Numbered from the stretch's first letter, positions 13,117 through 25,093 are shown. The stretch: 64,000 nt of DNA from Isoetes taiwanensis (GCA_021234155.1 JAJEKV010000063.1:186001-250000), one strand, 5' to 3'. Notes: generated by a model from the sequence alone, not told the origin. Numbers and translations: made by a program.

Positions 13117-14821
13117 CTCGTTTGCATTTTTTTGCTCGTGCACTCCTCTTTCCCTCCCGCCTTTTTTCACTATCACCTTTCCGTACAACCTTCCCTTTGC
13201 ATCACAATACTTACCAACCCGGTTTCTCTACTTTACGTTATGCCAAAGCCACTTTCCAATCAAATCTAACACGAGTTCCAAGCTCACTTTACTACCACCG
13301 TTCATTAAGTATGCCATGGCGACAAATAGTTCATGGATGACACATGTTTTAAACAACTACAAATGTTTCCACATGAATAACAACCAACAAACTATGGCCG
13401 ATCGTAACAAACACCACGGTTCTGGGTGTATCACGTGTATCCATTGCCAAAAATGTAATAATGAGCAGACAGATAACAAACAGTTAACCAAAACTAGTCT
13501 ATCTATAACATGGTCTCTCCATAAAATGACTCCATCTAAATCAACAACGGCCGGTGATAAAACACGATACTCAACGAGAATATCATTATTTGCGGTAGCA
13601 TTCCTAATACCTTTGTTTCATTTTATTTTTAATCTAAATATTACGCTTGCCCGGGGAATCGTCCACATGCTTTACGAGCCAAAATCATTGCGGGTTACAC
13701 CAACAAATCTTCCGAAATAGAGATGGCTCAAGTAATAAGATCATCTCTTTCTTGGTGGCTAAATGGCCAAGAGAAACAGGGGTAACTCCTGAAGAAGATG
13801 CCATCCATGTCATTGTCACTCCACCAGTTCCAGCAACAACGCCAATACGAGAGCTTAGAAACCAAGCATCGGAGATCACAAAAGAACTCTTAGATGTTTG
13901 GTATTATTTGAGTAAGCTATCCATCGACCTATGCAAGCTTCAACGGCTCTTCTGGGATTATCGACATTGATAGCACAATAGAAAGTGCAAAAACTCTTGG
14001 TAAAATATAAGAAGATCTCTAAAAAGCGGCTCATCGATTTTAGCTGCTCATACTGTATCGATGTTTTCCTGATGTTTACTGGTATTTCATAGATAAAGGT
14101 CTATATAATCGTTTGTGGTTTCCGTCTAAATCATCCAAAATCCAAAATCCAGGCTCCATATGTAACCATTCCTTTCATATATAAATAACCATTTTAGGTT
14201 TCTCAATATTACGTCCTTTGTTCTTATCGACATCACTTACGAATTGCTTCACAAGTAGTTTCATAATTGTAAAAACTTTTGACAAATTTACTGCACAATT
14301 ATTGGCGTCATGTATACGGCAGCAGGGAAACAAATTGGAAAAAATTCATTACAAAGCCTCTACAAAGTCTATGAATTTATAATTCTCTGTTCATCTATAT
14401 GGTATTCATCCTTAGCTCAATCTTCAAAATGTAGTTTAGAATGAGATTTGCCGTGATAGAGCTTCCTATGGTCATGGTTGGAATGTGTACTGATAAGTAT
14501 AATCCTAAATCCAGGACGACCAAGGCAACGACTTCTACTTTGCCTGTCTGTATGCCTCATGGAAAAAATTCAACGCTCTTCATTGAATTAAAGCCCTTTG
14601 TTCATTGGAGATATCACGCTTGAGCTTGGTTTTACAAATTGAAATTGTCGTTTATTAAAAATCAATCGAAAATAGGGATACATAGAGCATAAAAAATTTC
14701 TAACACATCAGCTATAAAGATCCCTTCCTTTATTAGAAATCAATGGAAAACGGGGATACATACTCGGTTTCCCTCATAGGACCTAGAAAATTTCTAAAGT
14801 ATTGGCTATAAAAATCCCTCA
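13117..14821. repeat. Right arm of the large inverted repeat
   Basis: Reverse complement of the left arm 8,066-9,822. The outermost bases read ...GGCTATAAAAATCCCTCA, mirroring the left edge. Small indels separate the arms. The arm contains the counterpart of the left-arm reading frame and a second shared frame (14,441-14,623, MRFAVIELPMVMVGMC), both of unknown identity. Confidence 0.9.
13647..13970 (+). CDS. Unknown protein segment in the right inverted-repeat arm
   Basis: A 107-residue frame whose part TPEEDAIHVIVTPP through SKLSIDLCKLQRL parallels the left-arm frame. A 2-base length difference just upstream changes the frame of the beginning, so the first 30 residues are not comparable. 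The shared region may be a captured exon. I do not recognise it. Confidence 0.35.
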   Translation: MPGESSTCFTSQNHCGLHQQIFRNRDGSSNKIISFLVAKWPRETGVTPEEDAIHVIVTPPVPATTPIRELRNQASEITKELLDVWYYLSKLSIDLCKLQRLFWDYRH

Positions 14822-15064
14822 GGAGCAGAAAGCGGCAACTAAATATATAATCTGATAAGAAGGATAGATCCTTTTAGTTCTCCCCCGCCACCATAGTTTC
14901 TGCATCAACCCACAACAAACATTAGCACAATAGAGATCAATCCAGATATTACTGCAGTGCACGAACTACGTTCCTGGTAACATAACCCTCACTTTTTACA
15001 TATACATGAAAGCACTATCGTACTGATATCAATTGCACTTTAAATGTACGATAACCAACGAAGA
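14822..15064. other. Gap between two inverted-repeat elements
   Basis: About 240 bases with no gene and no repeat that I can see. It is not present at the right end of duplication copy B. Confidence 0.4.
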
Positions 15065-16714
15065 GATAGATAGATAGATAGTAGTTTTAACGTCACGCCA
15101 CTAGGCAGCATCCAACTGGACACGAAGAGAAGCAACATACACATCCGCAGGAACCAAACTACCACGTCGCCATATAGGCTCCACATCCGACACCACTCAT
15201 CACATGTATACATTCCTATCGGATATTAATGCACTCTCAATCGACGACAATAAGATATTCTATTTCCATAATATTGCACGCCTAAATTTCTTTCCCGCAT
15301 GCTTATTCAATCTTCTTCATTTTCATAAAGCCTATAAACTTCAATTTGTGAGCCTGCATAAGTCACATCAACCCAGAACAGACTATGTGGTATCAGGCTT
15401 GCACTTCATGCAACAAGAAGGCAATAGAAAAAGGCTCGCACTTTTGCTGTGAAACATGCCACGTGAACACCAAAACAGCAAAAAGGTATCGCTGAAAAGT
15501 TTATATCTAATTTCACTATTTAATTCTACATCAAAAGATATTCTTTGAAAAGTTTATATCTCATTACATTATTTAACTCCATTCTTTTGTTACAATATTA
15601 CGAGATATATTGTCCAAGAAAAATTGACAGATTCAACCAAAGAGGCTTGGGTATCAATCTTCAACGAACAAGTTGAGCAAATATTTGGTCATACTGCTGG
15701 ATAGATGTCAAGTCCTGAGCGCAAAGATTGCAATTTATCTATAAACTTCTTGTCTAATGTGTATGACGCAATGGACCTTTGGTATTCTAGCCTCCCCATT
15801 GATCCAAGGTTTGCATCCTTAGGAAAGGCTTTAATGATGTATTTGACTGGCCACATAGTTGGATACAAGATCAATTCGTTTGACCCAGAACTTCCAGAAG
15901 ATAAAGGAGTAATGGTTGCTTCTAAATAAGCATCCCTCTTTTGGTCCAACGAACAAAGAAGTTTCAAATCCAAGCAAAATTGGGAAAGTTCACACAATTA
16001 AAAGTTCATGAAACCCTCTAGCAATAACAGATTTTGGCACATCAAATATGTCATAAAATATGACATTATGCTCCAACAAGCAAATTAATGCGGCCAGATT
16101 TGCACCAAAGTACAAACCCGGTTGTCAAACGAGAAATTCAGTAGTCCTTGATGACTTCTAAAGGTGCCCCAGCCATGAAAATGGGAAAGAAAAACAATGC
16201 ATTGAGAACGCCAGCTTGTGATCCTCAAGCACAGGCCTAATAATTTTATGACTGGAATGCACAACTTGATCTAGACTGGACCTTAGCAGCAAAATTTAGT
16301 GTGATTGTATGAAGAAAATCTATGCTTAAGGAAGACATGGATGGCTCAAAGTACTTGTAAGCCATCTTAGAAAAACCACAATATAGCAAGGAACAAAAAA
16401 ATCTATTTAGCATGCAAGACTAAAACCAAGATCGTATTACAAAGCGAGACTGAGTCCCTTAGTTGAGTCTTTGGCAACTTCGGAATGCAAAAACTTCAGC
16501 AAATGATTCAATCAAAGCCTACAACATTATTTCTTTGCAGGGCATGGCTATCAGAGGTTTAAGCTTATTAGAAACTTACTAATATCAAATTCAACTTGGA
16601 CCCCATGGAAATTACACAAATATATGCATAAAATGGAATCATTTACATCATTGTCACATGTCCAGTTGGATGCTGCCTAGTGGCGTGACGTTAAAATACT
16701 ATCTATCTATCTAT
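15065..16714. mobile_element. Element with about 60-bp terminal inverted repeats
   Basis: The left end (TAGATAGATAG followed by TTTTAACGTCACGCCACTAG and on to CATCCAACTGGACA, to about 15,122) is repeated inverted at about 16,657-16,714. That is the layout of a non-autonomous DNA transposon of 1.65 kb. No transposase is present. Inside is a fragment of a replication protein A gene. Just inside and just outside the right end, an 80-bp sequence (AATATCAAATTCAACTTGG to AAAATGGAATCATT) occurs twice, at about 16,578 and 16,716. Confidence 0.65.
15603..15701 (+). pseudogene. Replication protein A large-subunit (RPA1) C-terminal fragment
   Basis: The frame RYIVQEKLTDSTKEAW followed by VSIFNEQVEQIFGHTAG fits the C-terminal DNA-binding region of RPA1 (Rep_fac-A_C domain; the family pattern includes W-x-x-x-F-N-E-x-A-E-x-I-x-G-x-x-A). 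A TAG stop follows at 15,702. The open frame after it (MSSPERKDCN, to 15,929) does not look like RPA. No other RPA exon is seen, so this is a fragment carried in the element around it. Confidence 0.65.
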
Positions 16715-17040
16715 TAATATCAAATTCAACTTGGCCCCCCATGGAAATCAAACATATAATTCAGTCTGCAATCATGCATAAAATGGAATCATTCACACTA
16801 CAAGGCAAAACTCATGGATGCATCGTAACGCTCCTCATGTACTCATCAAATCAAGCTCCTTCCTCTCTAATAATGAAAATTTTCCAGCTTCAATCTATGA
16901 ACAAAATGCCCACATAGCATCTACCCCCATGAATTTATAAATCATAAACATCAAGCTATACATAGCTTCGCTTAATAACTTAATGCATTTGCTCCTACTT
17001 TCCTCGTCTTCAAAAATGGCCAACCTGCAGCATCTGAGCT
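16715..17040. other. Short unique stretch before duplication copy B
   Basis: About 330 bases, beginning with a second copy of the 80-bp sequence found inside the preceding element. No gene seen. It ends where similarity to base 1 of the window begins. Confidence 0.4.
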
Positions 17041-18060
17041 AGGCTAACCATCAAATATCAGCAAAGCAAGCAGTAGAAGAATGCAATGAATCATGCACTG
17101 CATCTAGGGCCATTGTGAAAACGGCCAATCTTCCTTTGTACCCTGAGCAAAATGCTGGCTTGGCTGGATGAGATGGATACATAAAAGAATAATGATTGGT
17201 TTAGATGAACTTTTGGTTTGCATGGCTCCATAGCATGACAGAGGTCCTCCATGTCAGCCTCAACTTAAAACACCAATGGGACCGAACTTCAAATCTGGTG
17301 CTCCATCCTCATCCCCCATAACCATTAATTCTAATTCAACGATTTTCGGAAGGCTGATATTTTTACAGGCGGATGAATGCTAAACTGCAAACATAAGAGA
17401 AAAAATCCAAGAAAACTTTTTGGTCAATGTTTTTCAGTTAGTTTTAGTTGAGCCATCGGAAATGGTCCCATAGAGACACATTGAATAATCTAGACATCTG
17501 GCTGTGTCCCCATTACACTATTCTTACACTATTCTTGCGGTTTCCTATGGCTACCTTCCCTTACCACGTCATCAAAGCTCGGGACACATTTCAGCAGCCA
17601 TTCCCACTGACTCAATTTTGAACCGAAAGCACCAATCAAGAATAAGATTATCGCAAGAAGATAAAGAAGCACAGGTAAGCAGGTCACCTGTGCCATATAG
17701 ACAAAACTCAGTCCATCCAAGGCAATAGGAACAACCAATTTTCTGTCTGGATTTGCCCGAGGCACTGTGAAGCCCTTGAATCGGTAATGGGAATACGCCC
17801 CAAAGAAAACTTGTACTCATTTCCATATGTGATGAGTATACATTCTATTTTCTTGGCATGGTCCCCTGTTTGTGTTTGCTATACATTACATTTGAAAACT
17901 TCTTTTCAGTAATGTATTTTTCATCATGAATTTGAATGCAGAATCTTCTGGGGCTTGTCTAACCGAAGTTAATTTATGCCGCCCGGCTATTGGGGCAACA
18001 AGACCAGAAATCAAATCTTCAATGTGGTCTTGCAGAGGCAGGGCTTGCATGCAAATCAAA
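17041..18060. other. 3' flank of PPR gene copy B
   Basis: Duplicate of 1-1,022. No gene recognised. Frames differ between copies through indels, which argues against a protein here. Confidence 0.5.
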
Positions 18061-21000
18061 TTACCACATATCCCCACAAGAGCACAAGCCATCTCTGAAA
18101 TGATGGGTCCACTTGCTCTCTCGAAGAACGATCTCCCTTCTTTCGATCCTCGATATTACTTTACTTGCACTATGACAGTCAGTGCACATTCTCAAGTTTT
18201 TGCTCATACGTAGTGTTTGTCCTTGGGGTGTATGAAGGAGCCCAAAGGCTATGGCCAATTTCTCAGCATGTCCACACAATGCTATTTCTTTTTCGGAATC
18301 AGAAACTGGTTTCAAAACAACATCCAGATTTGGCAGGTACCCTTCCTCCTTCATGCGTGAAGCCAAACTTTCTAACATGGCAGAGATTTCATCAGTTTGA
18401 CGGTCACCAACCACAAACTCGTGCATCTCCTTATTCACCTCTATTAAAACTCTCCCAGGTTTCTTCTTTGCCCCTGCAAGTTTTCTCAGCTCTTCCATTC
18501 TATTTGCATCAACCCACATACCAGCTCCTGCATAAATGTTTGCCATAAGGACATATGGAGCAGCATTTCCAGAGTTCATTTGAACTAGTTTCTGAAAGCA
18601 TCTTAATCCTAGGTCCACTTCCCCATAACTTCTGCAAGCACTAAGAAATGCAGTCCATGCTTCCTCGCATGGACGATATGGTATTGTTTGTAGCAATTTC
18701 TCTGCCTCACACAAGCACCCAGAACGAGAGAAGATGTCAACCATGCTATTATAGTGATCTCTTGTTGGTTCTATGTGATAATCTCCTCTCATCATTTCAA
18801 AGTATTCCTGACCTTGGGCAACCAGGCCAGCCCGACTACACGCAGTAAGGAGACACATAAAAGTAACATCATCTGGCTTTATACCATGTACTTGCATGCC
18901 AGAAAAACATTCTATTGCCATGTCGGTCTCATCATTCATGCTATATCCTCCTATCATTGCATTCCATGTCACAATATTCCGATGGGGTAACCTGTCAAAG
19001 ACGCCCCGTGCCTCTGGAAGAAAACCACTTTTGGCATACATATCAACCAAAGCAGTGCCAACAAAAGACTCCTTGGCCATGCCCTTTTTTATAACCTGAT
19101 AATGCAGCTCTCGACCCTTTTCTATGGCCCCTATACTTCCACAAGCTTTCAAACAGGAAGCAAAAGTAAAAGGATCTGGGGACAATCCTTCTAATTGCAT
19201 CTGTTCAAAGAGCTGCAACGCTTTTTGGCCATAACCATGTTCAGCATATCCTACAATCATCGTGGTCCATGATACAGCATCTCGATTTGGCAGATATCCA
19301 AACATCCTCTGACCCTCTGCAAGTGATGCACATTTGGCATAAACGTCTATCAAAGCATTAGCAACCAAGACATCTCTCTCCAGACCTCTTTTTGTAATGC
19401 TCGCATGTATTTCCCGGGCTTTGTCAATGGCATTTAAGGTACCACAAGCTTTCAAGCTACAAACAAATGTTACAGCATTTGGAGACACGGCACACAATTT
19501 CATGCGATCAAAGTACTCCAGTGCCCTCGAACAAAATCCCTGTTCTACATATCCTGCAATGAGTGCATTCCATGACACAACATCACGAACCGGCAGACTC
19601 TCAAACACCTCTAGTGCCTCTACAAGTGAGCCAGATTTAGCATACATGTCAATCAATGTGTTAGCAACAAACAGATCACTTTCTATCGCCAACTTCTTAA
19701 TTTCAATGTGCATCTCACGGCCCTTATCTATAGCTCCTATGCAGGAACAAGCTTTCAGGACACAGACAAATGTGATGGCATTTGGTGAGTTACCTGCCAT
19801 CCGCATGCAGTCAAAACATTCTAAACGCTTCCCTCCAAGGCCATTTTCAGCATAAGCTGCAAGTATTGTATTCAGGATATAACATCTAAACTTTGGCAGT
19901 TTGTCAAATACTTCCCGTGCCTGTACAAGATAGCCACATCTGGCATACATGTCGATCAAAGTATTCCCCAGAATTAAATCATACTCAAATTTGTCTTGTT
20001 CAAGTTTGATGTGTATTTTGTGGCCCTTGTCTATTGCACCTATGCTCCCGCAAGCTTTTAAACTGCAAATAAAGGTGACAATATTTGGAGACACTCCCTC
20101 AAATTGCATTAGCTCAAAGCATTCCAATGCTTCTAAAGCATGCTCATTTTCGGCATAGCCTGCAATCAGCGCATTCCATGACACAACATCTCGAACTGGA
20201 AGCATATTGAACACTTCCCTTGCCTCTACTATTGACCCACATTTGGCATACATATCAATTAGAGTGTTACCAATCGAAATAGCACCTTGAAATCCTTTTT
20301 TTATAACCTCAGAGTGTATTTCCCGGCCTTTATGAACTCCCAGGCTATTACAAGCCTTCAAACAGCAAATAAATGTGACTGTATTTGGGAAATGCCTTCC
20401 AGATGCATCTCTTCATAACATTTCAGTGCATCTTGATCAAAGCCCATTTTCAGCATATCCTGAGATCATTGTAGTCCAAGTGACAACCCCACGACATGGT
20501 AGCCTGTCAAATGTCATTCGCGCATCATCAAGTGAGCCACATTTAATGTACATGTCAATCAAAGCACTGCCAACAAAAACATCTTTTTCGTAACCTTTCT
20601 CTTGTACCTTCTTTCGTATATTTCTACCCTCATCAATGGATCTTATACTGCTACAAGCTTTTAAGCTATAAATAAATGTGACAGGATTTGGAGAAATGCC
20701 GTCTGTTTGCATCTCTTCAAAGCATTTCAATGCTTCAAAACCAAGTCCATTTTCAACATATCCTGCAATTAGTGTAGTCCATGAGACAACATTTCGGACA
20801 GGCAACAACATGAGAACCTCTCGGGCTTCTGAAAGTAACCCATGTTTCGCATACATGTCAATTAGGACATTACCAACAAGAACATCTCTATCAAGTCCCT
20901 TTTCGGCAATTTCCACGTGCATTTCACGGCCTTTGTCTATGGCCCCATGCTGCTGCAAGCTTTCAAGACACAAAACAAAAGTTGCAGCATTTGGGAACAC

Positions 21001-21626
21001 ACCTCAAAGTCGCATCTGTTCAAAACACTTCAGTGCATCCTGTCCTGATCCGTAGTTAGCATATCCATTGATTAATGCTGTCCATGAAACCACATTTCTA
21101 TGGGGCAACTTGTCAAAAACTTCTTGTGCCTCAACGAGTGATGCACACTTAGCATACATGTCTACTAAGGCGCTGCCAATGAAGACATCAGTTCAAGCCC
21201 AGTTTCTTGAATCTTAGCATGAAATTTCCGACCTCTTTCAATGTCATTTGTCCTAGCACATGCCCCCAGTAAAGCTGTAAAAGTATAACAACTGGGATGC
21301 ACATCATCTTCTTGCATTTTCTGATACAGATTGAATGCATCCCGTAATTGTCCAGTTTCCATGTATCCTTTTATAAGAGAAGTCCAAGAGTGTTCATCCC
21401 GATAAACTAAACTGTGAAAAGCCTCATGAGCATTGGAGATGTTCCCACATGCAACAAGCATAGGCACAATGTGATTTCCTATAGTTTGATGGGCGTCCAG
21501 CCCATTCTCGCAAATGTGTCCATGTAAGCTGCTTGCACATTCTAAGCTTCTTTTCTTACCATATTTCTGCAAGGTGCATACAATGTCCGGAACACAAGAC
21601 TGCATCGAAACCCGTATTCCAGCCAT
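18061..21626 (-). CDS. PPR-DYW RNA editing factor, copy B (frame broken in the N-terminal third)
   Basis: About 1,188 codons without introns. The frame 20,361-18,061 is open for 766 residues and holds five or so PLS triplets, E-type motifs and a full DYW cytidine deaminase domain. The domain has a PG-box-like start (KKPGRVLIEVNKEMHEF), the HAE catalytic motif in CGHAEKLAIAFG, the zinc pair CTDCH, then [14 protein letters not shown]. The last three residues are DMW rather than DYW. Members edit C to U in plastid or mitochondrial RNA; the PLS tract selects the target. Upstream, compared with copy A, there are single-base indels near 20,387, 20,440, 20,943 and 20,975, a TGA near 21,005 and a 2-base loss near 21,187, so the ATG at 21,626 is not joined to the long frame as written. 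About nine PLS triplets in total. Possibly functional if these are sequence errors. Confidence 0.8.
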
Positions 21627-22947
21627 GAAATTCCACCCAGGAACCTAATTTAGACATACTTCACGACCATTATTTAGTCTGCTTCGAATCACACAATTAA
21701 AATTGCTATCGGGTTGCCAGTCTGCATAAGATGTCCACATCGATGGTTCCATGCGAAGAGAATATGCATCCTAAAAAATGGGTGTCAAACAACGAGATTG
21801 AACGAAAGTTACAACCATTCTGAGTCTGAAAGTACCCGTTGGATCTTTGCTTGGAAAAAATTTCTTCGTGACCATCATGCCTGTGCAGATCAACCTTCGC
21901 TTATAATAAGCTAATCTTGGCATGCCCTTCGGCATAGCTCTGCTGCTACCCTGGGGTTATATACGGAAGGTAACAAGGACCTAGAGACCACTTCAATACC
22001 TCTAGTCCCAAGCATACTTCCCTTAAACACATTCAAACAGGATGGCTTCAATACCTGTTACCAGGTCTAAAATTTGTTTTGTGGTTTAGAGTGGACGTTC
22101 TTCCATGGCTGTTATAAGTAGGTGAGGACCTTGCATGTTGTTTTAGGTTTTTATTTTTATAGCATAATGTTACTCCAACATGGAGATGCTTTGGTTGGGA
22201 AGAAAAACAAAAAGTTAAAAACATTGGAACTTCAGAAATAACATCCCATTAAGTATACCACAAATCCCCATGACAACAAATTTTCAAAAAAAAAATTCAT
22301 TACAAAATGCGGCCGACAAGACGCGACCTCCAAACACTTCTGACAGTACATGGGTGCGGCTTCAAACCCTAAAACTATGCGGTCATAAGAGCTTGCAGAC
22401 CTATCCTTGCAGATCTATCCTCTGAGCAGAAAGCCCATCAAGCAAATCTTGTTCTTCAAATTTTGGGGCAGCTCTGGCATTATCTGAAACGTGTTGCTTG
22501 CATTTTCTAAATCACTGCACTGGCTACATATTTAGTATGGCATTGCAAATAAATAAAATAATTCTTCAACTGTATTCGGGGGATAATATCAGAATGGATA
22601 ATTCTATGCAGCTTTAGTTTCTGAACCTCGGGATAATTAATTCCTCTCCAACACCTTGCAAAAGAAATGATCACTTTTCTCTTCTTGCTTTATGCCTCCA
22701 GATTTGCCTCTACACGTTTGTATATGCTCTGCGGCTGTTTTCAGGCCACATATACCATATAAATTTTTCTTATTTCCTTGCCAAAAAGTCTACAATGTTT
22801 TTAATTTGTTTCAACCGTCACCATTTACATGTCGTCATTATTTACATCAACAGCATCTTAGTGGCATATAAAGATTGCAGCATCTTGCTTCCATAATTAC
22901 ATAATCCGCAATTCCATAAAAGATCTGAACCGCGCTCTGATATCAAT
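21627..22947. other. 5' flank of PPR copy B
   Basis: Duplicate of 4,585-5,914 with small indels, ending in the same primer-binding-site-like motif next to the copia LTR. No gene seen; it should contain the PPR promoter if the gene is expressed. Confidence 0.5.
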
Positions 22948-23411
22948 TGGTATGATTTATGGATTTGGATTTTTGAACATCCTTAGATTATTGAATATAC
23001 ATATAAACAATAGATCTTTGACCAATCTAAAAACACAATCTGAGAACAATTGCTATGATCTGATGCCAACTACCCAACCGGGATCCACCTCAGAAGGCTA
23101 TCTTGGCAAAGCTACACATTGGCTTAGCGGCTCTCGATCACCACTTTGCTAAACCGCTAGGTCTCCGTCGAAGGGGAAAATTACTAGGCTTCTGGATAAG
23201 AAAGGCTTATAGAGAATAATCTGTGTGCAAGCTCTTTTTTTCATCTCCAAAGCGGTTGCTGCTACATTGGATCACTGGTCTGGCCTCTCTGTCCGACTGT
23301 ATCTACAACAGCTAATCGCTTCCTTTAAACATTTGGTTGGCTACTATCCCCACCTTCTCTATGGCCGTTAGTCTGTAGTGAATAGGCTGCTGGTCCCAGG
23401 TGTTCCCAACA
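22948..23411 (-). mobile_element. Copia-type LTR remnant, copy B
   Basis: Duplicate of the LTR at 5,915-6,377, with the same TG...CA ends on the minus strand and the same adjoining primer-site motif. Several clustered base differences lie in its middle (23,035-23,170). Confidence 0.65.
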
Positions 23412-23444
23412 ATTAGTAGTCTCCCCCATTTATAGTCTTAATTC

Positions 23445-23921
23445 GGTGACAACCATATGGATATTCATATCATACGAACATTATACTTGTATATACAAAA
23501 GATGGTCGTCACATGGATGCAAAAGGGTAGTTGCACAGGACAAGGTTTGAACTTGCAATCTTCTAGTTGCAAACCACACACCTTTGCCAAGTACGCTACC
23601 AATACTTGTTAAAGACATTTCCTCATAATTCTAGAACATACATGCATGTGCGACACTTGGCGTGATCTCATATATTGGAGTGGCACGATCCTGACCATTG
23701 GCCTAGATATATAAGGAGGCACCTCCTTCTTGTAGAACTATTCCAGTTCAACGCTAGGCTTGAGCCTTCTAGGCATATGTCTCGTGTTCCTGCTTGCCTT
23801 CGAGCCATTGTACCCTTGATTCCTGTTCATATATTAGATTTTTGCCGATCTTGGCGTATTTCTTTCGTATTTCTTGCATATTTTCGACGTATTTCCCTTG
23901 TTTTTGTGTAGGTTCATGACA
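23445..23921 (+). mobile_element. Gypsy LTR, copy B
   Basis: Duplicate of 6,411-6,886, including the TATATAAGG box (about 23,708-23,716) and the tRNA-like segment near 23,530-23,600. It belongs to the same family as the full element at 38,782-49,984. Confidence 0.8.
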
Positions 23922-24003
23922 ATTTGAACTGGAATCCCTTACCAGTTCTTGCCTGCTCTGATCCTAAGCATTGCTTTATACATATTGGGTTGTTCTTGTC
24001 TCT

Positions 24004-25093
24004 ATGGAGGAGGTTTCATCCTTATTACACCAGGTCCATCAACTTGTTCAAGTATGCCAGCAGTTATAGTTGGATAACATGGAGCTCTAGGAATGGGTAG
24101 CTTCTCGTGAGGCAGCCTCTAGCTCAGGGAGGGGATCATCAGAGCCTAAGATTAGCCTGGCAAAAAAATTTGATGGCACTAGATCCAAGCTCCGAGGTTT
24201 TTTCAATCAGATTTGGCTCGTTATTCGGCTCCACCCTCACAGGTACCCTACAGATCAGGAACAGGTCGGACTAGTTGACTCTCCTCTTTCTGGGTCAGCC
24301 TTGAGTTGGTTTGTTCCCCTACTAGAGAAAGGGGCTCCCGAGTTGCAAAATTTTCTTTGCGTTCTTCTGGCGAACTTAAGGCATGTTTGGAGACACCGAT
24401 GGCAATGCCGCAGTAAACCAAGCTTGGCAACCTCGAGCAAGGTTCTTGTCCACCTTTAGTTTATGCTTCCGAGTTTTGACAGATTGCCATAGATCTGATC
24501 ACGGGAAGATCGCGCTCTTGAATTTGTTTTTGAAGAGGGCTCCATGAGGATGTAAGCGATATGTTATCTTCTTATCGTGATACGAAGATAAATTCAATTC
24601 TCAAAACCGGCAAGCAAAAGAGAAACACTAAAAAAAAGCCCCATCACGGGTGTCTCCACTAAACAACACAATATACAATAAGGTTAAAGCTGAAGAAAGA
24701 ACCGACAAGTGGAGAAACACAGAGATGAGTGATGAAGATGAAAAGGAAGAAATGTAGTATATATCGAGAAAAACCTAACTACCAAGGGAGTCTAACTAAC
24801 TAAAGGTAGCAATGGTTTCGAGAATTACATTTGTTGACTATGGAGGATCCCAGAACCTTAGACGAAGCTATAAAGTTTGTGGTTCGTTGTGATAACTGAC
24901 TTTTTGAGCGTAGGCAAGAAAGACGAAATTAGCACATTTCTATACTTCCCCAAGCTCCAGCAATCAACAGCATTTTTGCACCACCCACGTCCTCTGAATC
25001 AGTTGGCCCAGTGCCTATGCAAATTGATGGTGTGGTTCGAGGGCCCTTATCTATCATCTGAGAAGCAATGCCGAAGACCAACGGCCAATTCTT
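24004..25093 (+). pseudogene. Gypsy gag remnant, copy B
   Basis: Same structure as copy A: ATG at 24,004, in-frame stops, and an inserted A-rich block (about 24,565-24,830) inside gag. It is more degraded around 24,350-24,530, where several short patches differ. It ends before the zinc knuckle. Confidence 0.8.

Larger units (their letters stand above)
17041..25093. repeat. Segmental duplication, copy B
   Basis: Same order and orientation as 1-8,063: PPR gene, copia LTR, gypsy LTR, gag. Differences are mainly single-base indels in homopolymers, plus a few clustered patches (for example 22,336-22,348, 23,035-23,170, 24,350-24,420 and 24,490-24,530). Similarity ends at ACGGCCAA near 25,092, about 10 bases from the matching end in copy A. 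Confidence 0.93.

Noticed and set aside
12917-13720. A 267-codon plus-strand frame crossing into the right inverted-repeat arm
   Set aside because: Low-complexity, no motif, and the matching part of the left arm is not open in the corresponding frame over the same length.
15689-15997. Minus-strand 102-codon frame
   Set aside because: It is opposite the plus-strand stretch that follows the RPA1 fragment. The plus strand has the family match; the minus strand has none.
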